Assembly: GCA_041563675.1 (NCBI GenBank)
Contig: JBFGRM010000040.1
Coordinates: forward strand, 1-13,943
Direction of reading: 5' to 3'
From: JBFGRM01 sp041563675
GTDB taxonomy: Bacteria > Nitrospirota > Nitrospiria > Nitrospirales > Nitrospiraceae
Length of the DNA: 13,943 nucleotides
The notes below the pieces were generated by a model, which was not told the origin of the DNA, made no database searches, and saw only the letters and a program-made list of their open reading frames with translations. Both the position numbers and the translations under genes were made by a program. This document shows, one piece after another, positions 1 through 6,711 of this stretch; the first letter of the stretch is position 1; each line of letters begins with the position of its first letter.

Positions 1-2
1 GC

Positions 3-122
3 GGCGGTGGAGGCAAACGTGGACGGCGGCGTGGCCGCCGTGGCCGCCCCCCCGGCAGGCCGCGCAAAGTCGCCCGTCGCGCGGGACGACCCCGGAAGCG
101 GGGCAGGCCGCGCAAGTCCTGA
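3..122 (+). CDS. 3' end of a gene for a protein with a basic AT-hook tail (5' end outside window)
   Basis: The frame starting at base 3 is open from the window edge to a TGA at 120-122. It encodes 39 residues that are almost all Gly, Arg, Lys and Pro. The end reads AGRPRKRGRPRKS, with an earlier PGRPRKVARR, giving three copies of the AT-hook core GRP flanked by Arg/Lys. AT-hooks bind the minor groove of AT-rich DNA. In bacteria such tails occur on nucleoid-associated proteins and some regulators. The start and any N-terminal domain lie upstream of the window, so the protein cannot be named. The other two plus frames here give low-information translations, and only this one gives a recognisable motif. 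A chance read of GC-rich DNA is possible, but three intact GRP cores followed at once by a stop make that unlikely. Confidence 0.72.
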   Translation, partial: GGGGKRGRRRGRRGRPPGRPRKVARRAGRPRKRGRPRKS

Positions 123-417
123 CGAGCCTCGACCTGCGCGCTTAAAGATTCTCTCCAGTCAACAGACGCCGATCTCTCGCGCCCTTCCGTGACTGATCCT
201 CGACGGGAGGGAGCGCGACGGCTTTGGTGTTCGTCCCTCATCCAACCTCCGCCACCTACCCTCCACGTACACGCGGGGCAATTTCCCGTTCTCCCTTACC
301 GAGAGAGAAGACCCGGCTACACTGCCTTGTCGCGAGAATTTGCTTTGGAACTGGCCTGCTTGACGCTACAGTGGTCGCCAGCATGAAGCCACCCGTCCCC
401 CCACCCCGCGTAGACCA
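123..417. other. Intergenic region upstream of sthA
   Basis: These 295 bases separate the AT-hook gene from sthA. I see no convincing gene in them. A weak promoter-like pair (TTGGAA at 345-350, 16 bases, TACAGT at 367-372) would give a leader of about 40 bases, but each box matches consensus at only four of six positions. No clear Shine-Dalgarno precedes the sthA ATG. Confidence 0.4.
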
Positions 418-1809
418 ATGATCGAATACGATTTGATTGTCATAGGCAGCGGCCCTGCCGGGCAGAAGGCCGCGATCCAGGCCGCCAAGCTGCGCAAGCG
501 CGTCGCCATCGTCGAGAAAGAAACGGCGGTGGGCGGGGCCTCCGTCAATACCGGGACGCTGCCCAGCAAGACCCTCAAAGACTCGATCTACTATCTCCAC
601 GGTTTCAAGCTGCGCGCCTTTTCCAACATCTCCTATTCACTCAAGAAAAGCCTCACCTTTCGTGATTTGATGGCGCGGAAGGACCAGGTGATCAAGAATG
701 AAGTGGGGATTATCTCGCACCAACTGGAGCGGAACGACGTCGACCTCATTGCCGGAACCGCCTCCTTTGTCGATACGCACACGCTGGAGGTCAGGAACTC
801 GGGCGGCCAAACGGATCACTTTCGCACCTCGTACGTCATCATTGCCACGGGCTCGCGTCCGCGCCGGGCGGACGGCGTCCCGTTCGACGACATCGTCATT
901 TGCGATTCCGACAGCATCCTGTCGACGACCAACATTCCCAAAAGCATGGTCGTGATGGGTGGCGGCATCATCGGATGCGAATATGCCTCCATGTTCGCCT
1001 CGTTCGGCATCAAAGTGACATTGTTGGACCGCCGGAGCCATCTCATACGGTTCGTGGACCAGGAGATCGTGCAGGCCCTGATGTATCACATGCGAAGCAA
1101 CGGGGTGGTCATCAAGACCGGTGAAGAGATCGCGGGCGTGGGGCGCGACGAGCGCGGGCGTGTCGTGACCGAGTTACGCAGTAATAAAACGATCGTCAGT
1201 GATATGTTTCTTTATACGATGGGACGGGTTGCGAATACGGACGGCTTGAACCTGGATGCGGTCGGACTCAAGACGGACCACCAGGGGCAGATCGCCGTGA
1301 ACGAGCACTATCAAACCGAGATTCCCCATGTGTACGCGGCTGGGGATGTGATCGGTTTCCCCGGGCTGGCTTCGACCTCCATGGAACAGGGGCGTCTGGC
1401 AGCCTGCCACGCCTTTCAGGCGCCGAAGTCCAGCTTTCCCAAGGTCATGCCCTATGGCATCTACACGATTCCCGAGATCTCGACGGTGGGCAAGAACGAG
1501 GAGGAGCTAACGGCCGAGGGGATTCCTTACGAGGTGGGCCGCGCGTTTTACAAAGAAATCGCGCGAGGACAAATATATGGAGACCTGGAAGGCATTCTTA
1601 AAGTGATATTTCATCGGGATAGCCTCGTCCTGCTGGGGGTGCACATCATGGGTGAGGGAGCGACCGAGCTTGTGCACATCGGTCAGGCTGTCCTCACCTA
1701 CGGTGGGACGGTGGATTTCTTCGTGCACAATGTCTTTAATTACCCGACCCTCGCGGAATGCTATCGCACGGCCGCCCTGGATGGCTTAAACCGGCTCGGG
1801 AAAAATTAG
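418..1809 (+). CDS. sthA: Soluble (Si-specific) pyridine nucleotide transhydrogenase SthA
   Basis: This 463-residue flavoprotein matches the usual length of SthA, a cytosolic FAD enzyme that exchanges hydride between NADPH and NAD+. Seen in the protein: FAD-binding GSGPAG at residues 10-15, NAD(P)-binding GGGIIGCEYAS at 181-191, the second FAD motif VYAAGDVIG at 305-313, and dimerisation-domain signatures GIYTIPEIS (347-355) and NYPTLAECYR (441-450). All read like E. coli SthA (GIYTIPEISSVG, NYPTMAEAYR). In disulfide reductases of this fold the redox CxxxxC lies where this protein has SVNTGT (42-47), so both cysteines are replaced, by Ser42 and Thr47. That fits a transhydrogenase rather than dihydrolipoamide dehydrogenase. 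E. coli SthA keeps the first cysteine, so losing both is notable. The start is ATG 418 with no good ribosome site. The BamE-like lipoprotein gene follows after 67 bases. Confidence 0.93.
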   Translation: MIEYDLIVIGSGPAGQKAAIQAAKLRKRVAIVEKETAVGGASVNTGTLPSKTLKDSIYYLHGFKLRAFSNISYSLKKSLTFRDLMARKDQVIKNEVGIISHQLERNDVDLIAGTASFVDTHTLEVRNSGGQTDHFRTSYVIIATGSRPRRADGVPFDDIVICDSDSILSTTNIPKSMVVMGGGIIGCEYASMFASFGIKVTLLDRRSHLIRFVDQEIVQALMYHMRSNGVVIKTGEEIAGVGRDERGRVVTELRSNKTIVSDMFLYTMGRVANTDGLNLDAVGLKTDHQGQIAVNEHYQTEIPHVYAAGDVIGFPGLASTSMEQGRLAACHAFQAPKSSFPKVMPYGIYTIPEISTVGKNEEELTAEGIPYEVGRAFYKEIARGQIYGDLEGILKVIFHRDSLVLLGVHIMGEGATELVHIGQAVLTYGGTVDFFVHNVFNYPTLAECYRTAALDGLNRLGKN

Positions 1810-1876
1810 CATGCATGTCTCATCCGCCCAAGATAGAATGCAGGGCAGCTTTAACCCACTGCCAATCCTTTGCGCC

Positions 1877-2302
1877 ATGGCACTGCCGAAACATGCTCTC
1901 TTGGTGTGCCTGCCTGCGGCTCTCCTCCAGGCATGCGTCTCGGTCGGTAATCCTGCCGCCGTTGACGAGGTCTTGGTCTCGCGGCTCCAGCCCTTGCGCA
2001 GCACGAAACAGGACATGGTGCGCAGCATGGGACAGCCCACGTACCCGGAGATCACCACGGGTCCGGCGCTGGCGACGGGAAAGATCGTCGAGGTCTGGAC
2101 TTACGATTACACTCACGTCGACATCTCCCCCCTCACCCTTATTCCGTTGGTCGGCCCCTTCCTCGGCAGCTCCACGGTCACATCCGGCTCTGTTGTCGCC
2201 CGGTTCGATGCAACCGGTATCGTTCAAAACGTGAGTCGGGCGCCATACTTCGACCCGCGCTTGGGCTACGAAGGCTTCGATTTTCAGCTGACCCTGTACT
2301 GA
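1877..2302 (+). CDS. BamE/SmpA-OmlA-like lipoprotein
   Basis: The preferred start at 1877 gives 141 residues with a lipoprotein signal peptide, MALPKHALLVCLPAALLQAC. The lipidated cysteine would be Cys20. An ATG at 1811 would add 22 residues that do not fit a signal peptide. Neither start has a clear ribosome site. After the signal, LQPLRSTKQDMVRSMGQPTY resembles the helical stretch of the SmpA/OmlA fold, in which residues like 'gmtkeeVlallGxP' precede a beta-sheet. The C-terminal part (VVARFDATGIVQNVS) fits the following strands. BamE itself belongs to the outer-membrane protein assembly machine, but many unrelated lipoproteins use this fold, so a BAM role is not implied. It sits just after sthA on the same strand, perhaps co-transcribed, and ends 36 bases from the convergent zinc-ribbon gene. 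Confidence 0.75.
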   Translation: MALPKHALLVCLPAALLQACVSVGNPAAVDEVLVSRLQPLRSTKQDMVRSMGQPTYPEITTGPALATGKIVEVWTYDYTHVDISPLTLIPLVGPFLGSSTVTSGSVVARFDATGIVQNVSRAPYFDPRLGYEGFDFQLTLY

Positions 2303-2338
2303 CTCGCGCAACACGCCGTTTCGATATCCCCCGCATCG

Positions 2339-2524
2339 TCAGTTGCAGCAGCCGAGGGCGTGCCGTCGGCGCTCGCGAAACGCAGGCTCGCAGTTCCCGC
2401 AAAGCTCAAGGGTCGAGTACGTATGCAGGTCAAAACACCGGACGCGCCACGCGGTCAGGCGCCCGCAGTCCGCACAGGCTCCCTCAGTCTCACACACCAG
2501 TTTGCTGTCTTGCATGGATTGCAT
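2339..2524 (-). CDS. Small CxxC zinc-ribbon protein
   Basis: This 61-residue protein has two CxxC knuckles, CADC (residues 17-20) and CGNC (42-45), 21 residues apart. That is the spacing of a zinc ribbon. Further cysteines lie at 11, 30, 59 and 60, and the C-terminus is basic (RERRRH). The frame extends to an ATG at 2560, but reading the minus strand an AGGAGGG ribosome site lies nine bases before the ATG at 2524, so I chose that start. It overlaps the end of the coiled-coil ORF by 35 bases and appears to be the last gene of the repressor operon. Zinc ribbons this small often bind nucleic acid or act as adaptors. The function is unknown. Confidence 0.6.
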   Translation of the reverse strand: MQSMQDSKLVCETEGACADCGRLTAWRVRCFDLHTYSTLELCGNCEPAFRERRRHALGCCN

Positions 2525-2759
2525 GACGATGAACCCTCCTATTCTCGCGCACCATTGCATGTGTCGGCGCGTACGACCCCAGACGCTGGCTCCCGACGAG
2601 GCTCTCGAGCCAGACAGACCACTTCGCGCGGCGTCCCGTAGGATTCGACGGAGTCGCGACTTCTCGTTGTAACTGTCTGACGCGCAGGGACAGAGATTGC
2701 ACGGCGTGCTCGAGCTCAGCGAGCCGCGAGCGAACGCGGTCCGGTTTCACGATCGACAT
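2490..2759 (-). CDS. Small protein with N-terminal coiled coil, downstream of the S24 repressor
   Basis: This is an 89-residue ORF starting with ATG at 2759. On the minus strand GGGAGG lies five bases upstream, an excellent ribosome site. Residues 9-34 (from VRSRLAELEHAVQSLSLRVR onward) have regular leucine spacing and strong helical propensity, a short coiled coil. The second half is basic and lower in information, so the true end is less certain. It begins 24 bases after the stop of the repressor gene and overlaps the zinc-ribbon gene, which is operon-like. No family is recognised. Short coiled coils in this position could oligomerise or act as antirepressors, but nothing in the sequence shows that. 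Confidence 0.5.
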   Translation of the reverse strand: MSIVKPDRVRSRLAELEHAVQSLSLRVRQLQREVATPSNPTGRRAKWSVWLESLVGSQRLGSYAPTHAMVRENRRVHRHAIHARQQTGV

Positions 2760-2783
2760 GACGGCCTCCCTTGTTTACCTGTG

Positions 2784-3326
2784 TCATTGGATGTGCCTGA
2801 TGACTCCGATTACGATGCCTTCGATTCGAAACTCATCCTCGTCCGAGACCATGATGGGGGTAAGAAGCGCGTTCGCCGGACGCAGCTCGATGCGACTTTC
2901 TTTGCGATAGTATTTTTTGATCGTCGCTTCCTGGTTGACCATCGCCACCACCGTCTGCCCGTTCCGGGCGGTCGCCTGCTTGTGGACGATCACGAGGTCA
3001 CCCGGCAGAATACCTTCGTCTTTCATGGACTCCCCTTTGACACGTAGCGCAAAAGTCTGGCTCCCGCGCAGCATGGTGGGAGGCACCTCCACCTGCTCCG
3101 TTTGAGGGATGGGCTCGATGGGCTCACCCGCCGCGACGATCCCCGCCATCTCAATGCGAGGCACGGACACCAGCTGCTCGAGGGCCACCTCGACCATGCC
3201 GGGAATGCGCCGCGTCCCGGCCTCGTAGCGCGTGATGGTCATCCGGGTGGTTCGAAGGGTTTCGGCAAGCTGGGCCTGGGTCAGACCCAACGACTGGCGG
3301 GCACGTTTGAGATCGCCTGGCCTCAT
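2784..3326 (-). CDS. XRE-type HTH, S24 (LexA/CI-like) self-cleaving repressor
   Basis: The 180-residue protein has an N-terminal XRE/Cro helix-turn-helix (residues 5-52, LGLTQAQLAETLRTTRMTIT) and a C-terminal S24 peptidase domain (about 60-180). Catalytic Ser100 is in VKGESMKDEG and the general-base Lys is probably Lys137 in EATIKKYY. A cleavage site, Ala66-Gly67 in GIVAAGEP, aligns with the Ala84-Gly85 site of E. coli LexA (VAAGEP). All parts for RecA-stimulated self-cleavage are therefore present. The DNA-binding domain is phage-CI-like rather than the winged helix of LexA. The start codon lies within a 21-bp perfect palindrome, which suggests autorepression. No ribosome site precedes ATG 3326, and a -35/-10 pair places transcription start at or next to that ATG, suggesting a leaderless mRNA. 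Two small genes follow. It could be a chromosomal SOS regulator or a domesticated phage repressor, and no phage genes are nearby. Confidence 0.88.
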   Translation of the reverse strand: MRPGDLKRARQSLGLTQAQLAETLRTTRMTITRYEAGTRRIPGMVEVALEQLVSVPRIEMAGIVAAGEPIEPIPQTEQVEVPPTMLRGSQTFALRVKGESMKDEGILPGDLVIVHKQATARNGQTVVAMVNQEATIKKYYRKESRIELRPANALLTPIMVSDEDEFRIEGIVIGVIRHIQ

Positions 3327-3344
3327 GTAACCAATGGTTACATG
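3324..3344. promoter_or_regulatory. 21-bp perfect palindrome, likely operator of the S24 repressor
   Basis: Two 10-base arms, CATGTAACCA and TGGTTACATG, are perfect inverted repeats around one central A. The site covers the start codon (3324-3326) and the predicted -10 box of the repressor gene. Perfect two-fold symmetry at this position is expected for a dimeric HTH repressor that controls its own gene. Binding by this protein is inferred. Confidence 0.75.
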
Positions 3345-3363
3345 TGATCCAGCCTGCTGTCAA
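3335..3363 (-). promoter_or_regulatory. Predicted sigma70-type promoter of the repressor operon
   Basis: On the minus strand a consensus -35 TTGACA (3358-3363) is followed after 17 bases by TAACCA (3335-3340) as a poor -10. The predicted transcription start falls at about 3326-3328, on the ATG. The -10 lies inside the palindromic operator. The -35 is just outside the stop codon of the upstream DUF72 gene (3367-3369), so the repressor has its own promoter in a 40-base gap. Confidence 0.5.
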
Positions 3364-3366
3364 GGC

Positions 3367-4296
3367 CTAATTTTGCGGCGGCGGTGAGGAGCCGGGAGGG
3401 CTGGCCGGGGCAAGAAACTGGTCGACGATGGCCTGCACCGTCAGAGGCGCGCATCCCTCGGCCCGGTTGTTCACCAGCACGTAGGTGCGCCGGCCTTCGC
3501 GCATGGCTTGCTTGACGAGCGCCGTCGTGTCCGCACGCATGGCCGGGAGGGCGCGAACGATCCGGTTGTACGGCTCCGCCATCATCACGGCATCCTCGTA
3601 CTTCACGCGCAGAGGGGTGAGGAGCCGGAGCAGCACGAACGGCGCCGTGAAGGTCTTGTCCAGACGGTCGTGCTGCTCGGCCAGCGCGGGCATGTAGGTC
3701 CAGTGGTTATAGACATGCGCCGCGCCGTGCGCCCGGAGGATCTGACCGTATCGCGGTCCGAGAATGCGGGGATTTCTGACCTCGACCGCATAGCGAAAGT
3801 CCTTCGGCGAGGCGCCGAGAAAATGATCGAGGCGCCTCAGAAAGTCCTCTGGCTCGATCCCGGTGCGCTGGAACTCCAGAATGAAGGGGCCGGTGAATGG
3901 TCTAAACACCTCGGCGTAGGGAGCCACGACCTGGTCACGTAAGAGCCCGGCGTCCAAAAAGCGGGGATTGTCCTGACCCGCCTTCGCGCCGTAACGTGCC
4001 TGGCCTGCAAAGCGTGGAATCGTAATCTCTTCCCACACCTTCGAGCACATCTCGAAGTCCGGCGGGAGCTGCGCGGCATAATGCGCCAACTGGGCCGTCG
4101 TGGGCGGACGATAAAAAGTTTGGTCGAGCCCGACGGTCTGAAACAGTCGCTCGCCCCGATGCTCATAGCGCGCGTACTCCGCCAGGCAATCCTTCTTGAA
4201 TCGGCCCTTCGCATAGGAATGGTGATAGACGAGGCCCTGCCAACCCTCGTAAGCCCAGGTTGACGTGCCGCACTTCAGCAGTTCGGGCAGGCCCAT
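3367..4296 (-). CDS. DUF72 (YecE-like) family protein
   Basis: Starting at ATG 4296 the protein has 309 residues. On the minus strand GGAGGAG lies six bases before this ATG. The alternative ATG at 4311 has no such site. DUF72 marks are present: the N-terminal KCGTSTWAYEGWQG, which resembles the family's 'GTSGWxYxxWxGxFYP', an internal AVEVRNPRIL, HVYNHWTYMP, and the C-terminal YVLVNNRAEGCAPLTVQAI, which corresponds to the usual 'NNhxxGxAxxNA'. The family has a TIM-barrel-like fold, is widespread and has no established biochemical function. The C-terminus ends in a Pro/Ser-rich tail. The stop lies 40 bases upstream of the repressor start, on the same strand. Confidence 0.87.
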   Translation of the reverse strand: MGLPELLKCGTSTWAYEGWQGLVYHHSYAKGRFKKDCLAEYARYEHRGERLFQTVGLDQTFYRPPTTAQLAHYAAQLPPDFEMCSKVWEEITIPRFAGQARYGAKAGQDNPRFLDAGLLRDQVVAPYAEVFRPFTGPFILEFQRTGIEPEDFLRRLDHFLGASPKDFRYAVEVRNPRILGPRYGQILRAHGAAHVYNHWTYMPALAEQHDRLDKTFTAPFVLLRLLTPLRVKYEDAVMMAEPYNRIVRALPAMRADTTALVKQAMREGRRTYVLVNNRAEGCAPLTVQAIVDQFLAPASPPGSSPPPQN

Positions 4297-4614
4297 CAGA
4301 CTCCTCCGCACCCAACTCTACAAGGACGATCAGGAGAATGCTACGGAAGAGGCGGGCGAACGCCTGGGTCGCGCGATCGTGCCCCCGCGCCCCCCGCGTC
4401 GGCGTGACTCACAACGACCGGCCCAGCATCGGGCCAGGCCACAGGCCTGGCTGTCTAGAATGCGCCCTCCATCTGCTTGTGGTGCGCCTAAAGTGCCCGG
4501 CGGCCGTGCTGGAGGCGCTCATCCTTGCCGCCCTGGGTGGACCTGCTAGACTTGGTACATGTGTGACGTCCGTGCTGCATCCAATGGGCCTCACGGAGGA
4601 TATACAGATTTTCA
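4297..4614. other. Intergenic region between divergent DUF72 and PilZ genes
   Basis: This 318-base divergent gap has no convincing gene. It contains an 8-bp hairpin, GCCAGGCC-ACA-GGCCTGGC (4433-4451), with no T-run. A weak plus-strand promoter candidate precedes the PilZ gene: TTGCCG (4525-4530), 16 bases, TAGACT (4547-4552), four of six matches in each box. Confidence 0.45.
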
Positions 4615-4941
4615 ATGGGTTCAGAGCGACGCAGGCACACAAGGTACTCCAGCAAATTTCCCGTCACCTTTACCAACGAAAAGGTGAGTGGGGAAGGTAC
4701 GGCGATCAACGTGTCTCGCGAAGGGTGTCTGATCGAAAGCGACACGCAGGTCGAACAGGATGCCTATCTGGCGATGACCATCCATTTTCCGCAACTGCTC
4801 ATGCCCTTGGAGGTTGATCTGGCGGCGGTTCGCTGGATAGACGGGCGCGTCTTCGGCGTGGAATTTCGTTACATGCACCCCGAGCAGCACGAAAGCTTGG
4901 AAAAACTCATCACCGCACTCAAGGTGCAGCCGGCGACCTGA
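4615..4941 (+). CDS. PilZ-domain protein (predicted c-di-GMP binding)
   Basis: This 108-residue protein is a single PilZ domain. It has both ligand motifs: the RxxxR at residues 6-10 (within RRRHTR) and the [D/N]xSxxG box NVSREG at 32-37. These residues clamp a c-di-GMP dimer in family members of known structure, so binding is likely. The rest (AVRWIDGRVFGVEFRYM) fits the PilZ beta-barrel strands. GGAGGA lies 14 bases before the ATG, which is longer than usual, but no better start is in frame. The HAMP-domain gene follows 32 bases after the stop, then the pilin-like gene. The context suggests a c-di-GMP effector for a pilus or surface-sensing function. The partner protein is unknown. Confidence 0.87.
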   Translation: MGSERRRHTRYSSKFPVTFTNEKVSGEGTAINVSREGCLIESDTQVEQDAYLAMTIHFPQLLMPLEVDLAAVRWIDGRVFGVEFRYMHPEQHESLEKLITALKVQPAT

Positions 4942-4973
4942 GAGGCCGGCATTCAACTCAGGGGAACACGATC

Positions 4974-5651
4974 ATGACTGAAGAGACACCTTCGCCACCT
5001 CCGCCACAGGGTCGCCCCAAGCGACGCCAGATCTACGTCCACCGCTTCCAGCGCTCCTACGCCATCGGGTTGGGATTCTTCCTCTTCGGCTACTGCGTGG
5101 TCGTATTCGGACTCGCCTTCGTGATCCCGTACATCATGCCCGCCGTGCAACTCCTTATGAAAAGTTCGGTCGAGGACCGGGCCTTTGCCGCAACGCAGCT
5201 TCTGAGCCTCGTTCAGAACGTCTGGCCGATGCTCGTGGAGATCGGCACGAGCATGTGGCCGGCCCTCATTGCCCTTGTGTTAGCCGCCGCGGTGTTCAGC
5301 ATCTACCTCACCCACCGCGTCGCCGGCCCACTCTATCGATTCCAGAAAAGCACGGCCGAGCTGGCCGAAGGCAACTTGGGTCTTCGGATTCGGCTCAGGG
5401 ATGGCGACGAACTGCACGATCTGGCCGACCTGGTCAACCAGGCGGTCGGGAACCTCGATCAGGCCATGAAGGAGATCCGAGACCGGACCGCCGGGGCGCA
5501 GAGCGCCGTGCGGGCAGCCATGGATGGACTGAAATCATCGGGCGGCGCGGATGGGGCGAGCGTCGATCGCCTGGAAGAGGCGTTGAATGAGAGCCGGCGG
5601 GTCGAGGATGTGCTGAAACGGTTCCGCCTCTCGGATTCTGCGGAGTCCTGA
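4974..5651 (+). CDS. HAMP-domain membrane protein with no output domain
   Basis: The 225-residue protein starts with a Pro-rich, basic cytoplasmic segment (residues 1-28). A transmembrane helix follows (about 29-54, containing GLGFFLFGYCVVVFGLAFVI), then a short periplasmic loop (55-92), a second helix (about 93-115) and a HAMP domain (about 113-168). The HAMP domain carries the conserved proline (GPLYRFQ) and a DGDELHDL turn before its second helix. The remaining 55 residues are a probable coiled coil. There is no methyl-accepting, kinase, GGDEF or EAL domain. The loop of about 35 residues is too short for a typical sensor domain. It lies between the PilZ gene and the pilin-like gene on the same strand (32- and 16-base gaps), so the three probably form one unit. 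It may sense membrane state and signal by protein contact. Confidence 0.82.
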   Translation: MTEETPSPPPPQGRPKRRQIYVHRFQRSYAIGLGFFLFGYCVVVFGLAFVIPYIMPAVQLLMKSSVEDRAFAATQLLSLVQNVWPMLVEIGTSMWPALIALVLAAAVFSIYLTHRVAGPLYRFQKSTAELAEGNLGLRIRLRDGDELHDLADLVNQAVGNLDQAMKEIRDRTAGAQSAVRAAMDGLKSSGGADGASVDRLEEALNESRRVEDVLKRFRLSDSAES

Positions 5652-5667
5652 CCCTCCCGGGACATCA

Positions 5668-6177
5668 ATGAGGACGCGCAACCACAAAGGATTTGCTCTG
5701 ATCGAGTTGATGACCGCCGTGGCCATCCTCGCCATCGTGGTCGCCATCGCCCTCCCCCTGTTCCGAAAGCTCCAGTCGAAGGCCCATCAAGCCGAAACCG
5801 CAGGGAACATGAGCCGCATTCACATGGGCGAGCAAACGTATTTCGCGGAGACCGGCCGTTACGGCAGCTTCGACGAGATTGGTTTCAGCCTTCATGGTGT
5901 CAGCAGACTCTATACCTACCGCAGCCCTGCAGCCGGCGGCGTCGGGGGCTCGACCGGGACGCCCTCCGTGGATCTGATCGTGCCCCAAGGCGGTCTCACG
6001 TCCCCCGAGAATACCCTGGTGCCCTCCGCCGGTGCGATGGCGACTGCGACGAATCCACCCACCTTTACCGCAACCGCGACGGGCAATATCGATGCCGATC
6101 CGACCATGGACGAATGGCACATTAATGATACCAAGGGCGGCCTTGGGGCCGCTGACAGCGACGACAGCTCCATCTAG
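5668..6177 (+). CDS. Type IV pilin / pseudopilin-like protein
   Basis: This 169-residue protein has a short basic leader (MRTRNHKG) followed by a class III prepilin signal. Cleavage is predicted after Gly8, leaving Phe9 at +1 and the invariant Glu13 at +5, as in GFALIELM. A hydrophobic helix (residues 9-32) forms the filament core. Mature length would be 161 residues. The head has the usual pilin-like helix (QAETAGNMSRIHMGEQTYFA), a Gly/Thr/Ser-rich middle, and an acidic end with DEWHINDTKGG. No cysteine pair is present to close a disulfide loop. Assembly would need a prepilin peptidase and pilus machinery encoded elsewhere. It follows the PilZ and HAMP genes and appears to be the last gene of that unit. 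Confidence 0.87.
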   Translation: MRTRNHKGFALIELMTAVAILAIVVAIALPLFRKLQSKAHQAETAGNMSRIHMGEQTYFAETGRYGSFDEIGFSLHGVSRLYTYRSPAAGGVGGSTGTPSVDLIVPQGGLTSPENTLVPSAGAMATATNPPTFTATATGNIDADPTMDEWHINDTKGGLGAADSDDSSI

Positions 6178-6270
6178 CCGCACCCGCTCGACGCATCACC
6201 GCCTGAACTCACCTCGCACATCCTCCCCCGCCCGTCGGTCGATCGGTCGATCCTGCTCGTCAATCGCGCC

Positions 6271-6711
6271 TCACTTCAGCCATCGGTCACATTCATCACG
6301 CGACAGGATCTGTCCGAGCCGTGCGTCGTGCCCGGGATTGTTTTGAACCAGGTGCCCGAGCACGACGCGCACGACGGCATCGGCCTGGTCCCGGCTCTTC
6401 CCTTCCTCCGCGCTCCGCTGCACGAAGCCACGGCAGGTCGCGACGAAGCTCGCGACGGTACTGTCGGTGTGCTCTGAATGGCGGGCATGCCGTCCAGGCC
6501 GGATGATGAGATTCTCGATTTCCCGGACGTCGCGCTCCAGGCGATCCAGACGATCCAGCATCATCAGTTGACGGAGACGCTTGACACGCCTCGTGAGCTT
6601 GGACGCCCGCCGCCTCGTATCGCGCAACTCCTGGCTCACGCGCCAGCACAGGAGGAGCACGACGACGAGCATGGCCAGCAGCAGCCAGTCGAAGGCATGC
6701 ATGGTTACCAT
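6271..6711 (-). CDS. Small membrane-anchored helical protein, function unknown
   Basis: The frame extends to 6816, but the upstream part reads as non-coding. The ATG at 6711 gives 146 residues. On the minus strand AGGGGT lies three bases before it and 12 before a second in-frame ATG (6702), so the exact start is uncertain. One transmembrane helix (about residues 8-24, AFDWLLLAMLVVVLLLCW) is followed by a highly basic coiled-coil stretch (RVSQELRDTRRRASKLTRRV) and a helical cytoplasmic domain ending in RDECDRWLK. The N-terminus is probably outside and the basic face inside. It converges on the pilin-like gene. No family is recognised. Confidence 0.6.
   Translation of the reverse strand: MVTMHAFDWLLLAMLVVVLLLCWRVSQELRDTRRRASKLTRRVKRLRQLMMLDRLDRLERDVREIENLIIRPGRHARHSEHTDSTVASFVATCRGFVQRSAEEGKSRDQADAVVRVVLGHLVQNNPGHDARLGQILSRDECDRWLK

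Noticed and set aside
4260..4817. A 185-residue plus-strand frame over the DUF72-PilZ gap
   Set aside because: It overlaps the PilZ gene in another frame and its Arg/Pro-rich translation has no domain. It is a GC-rich chance frame.
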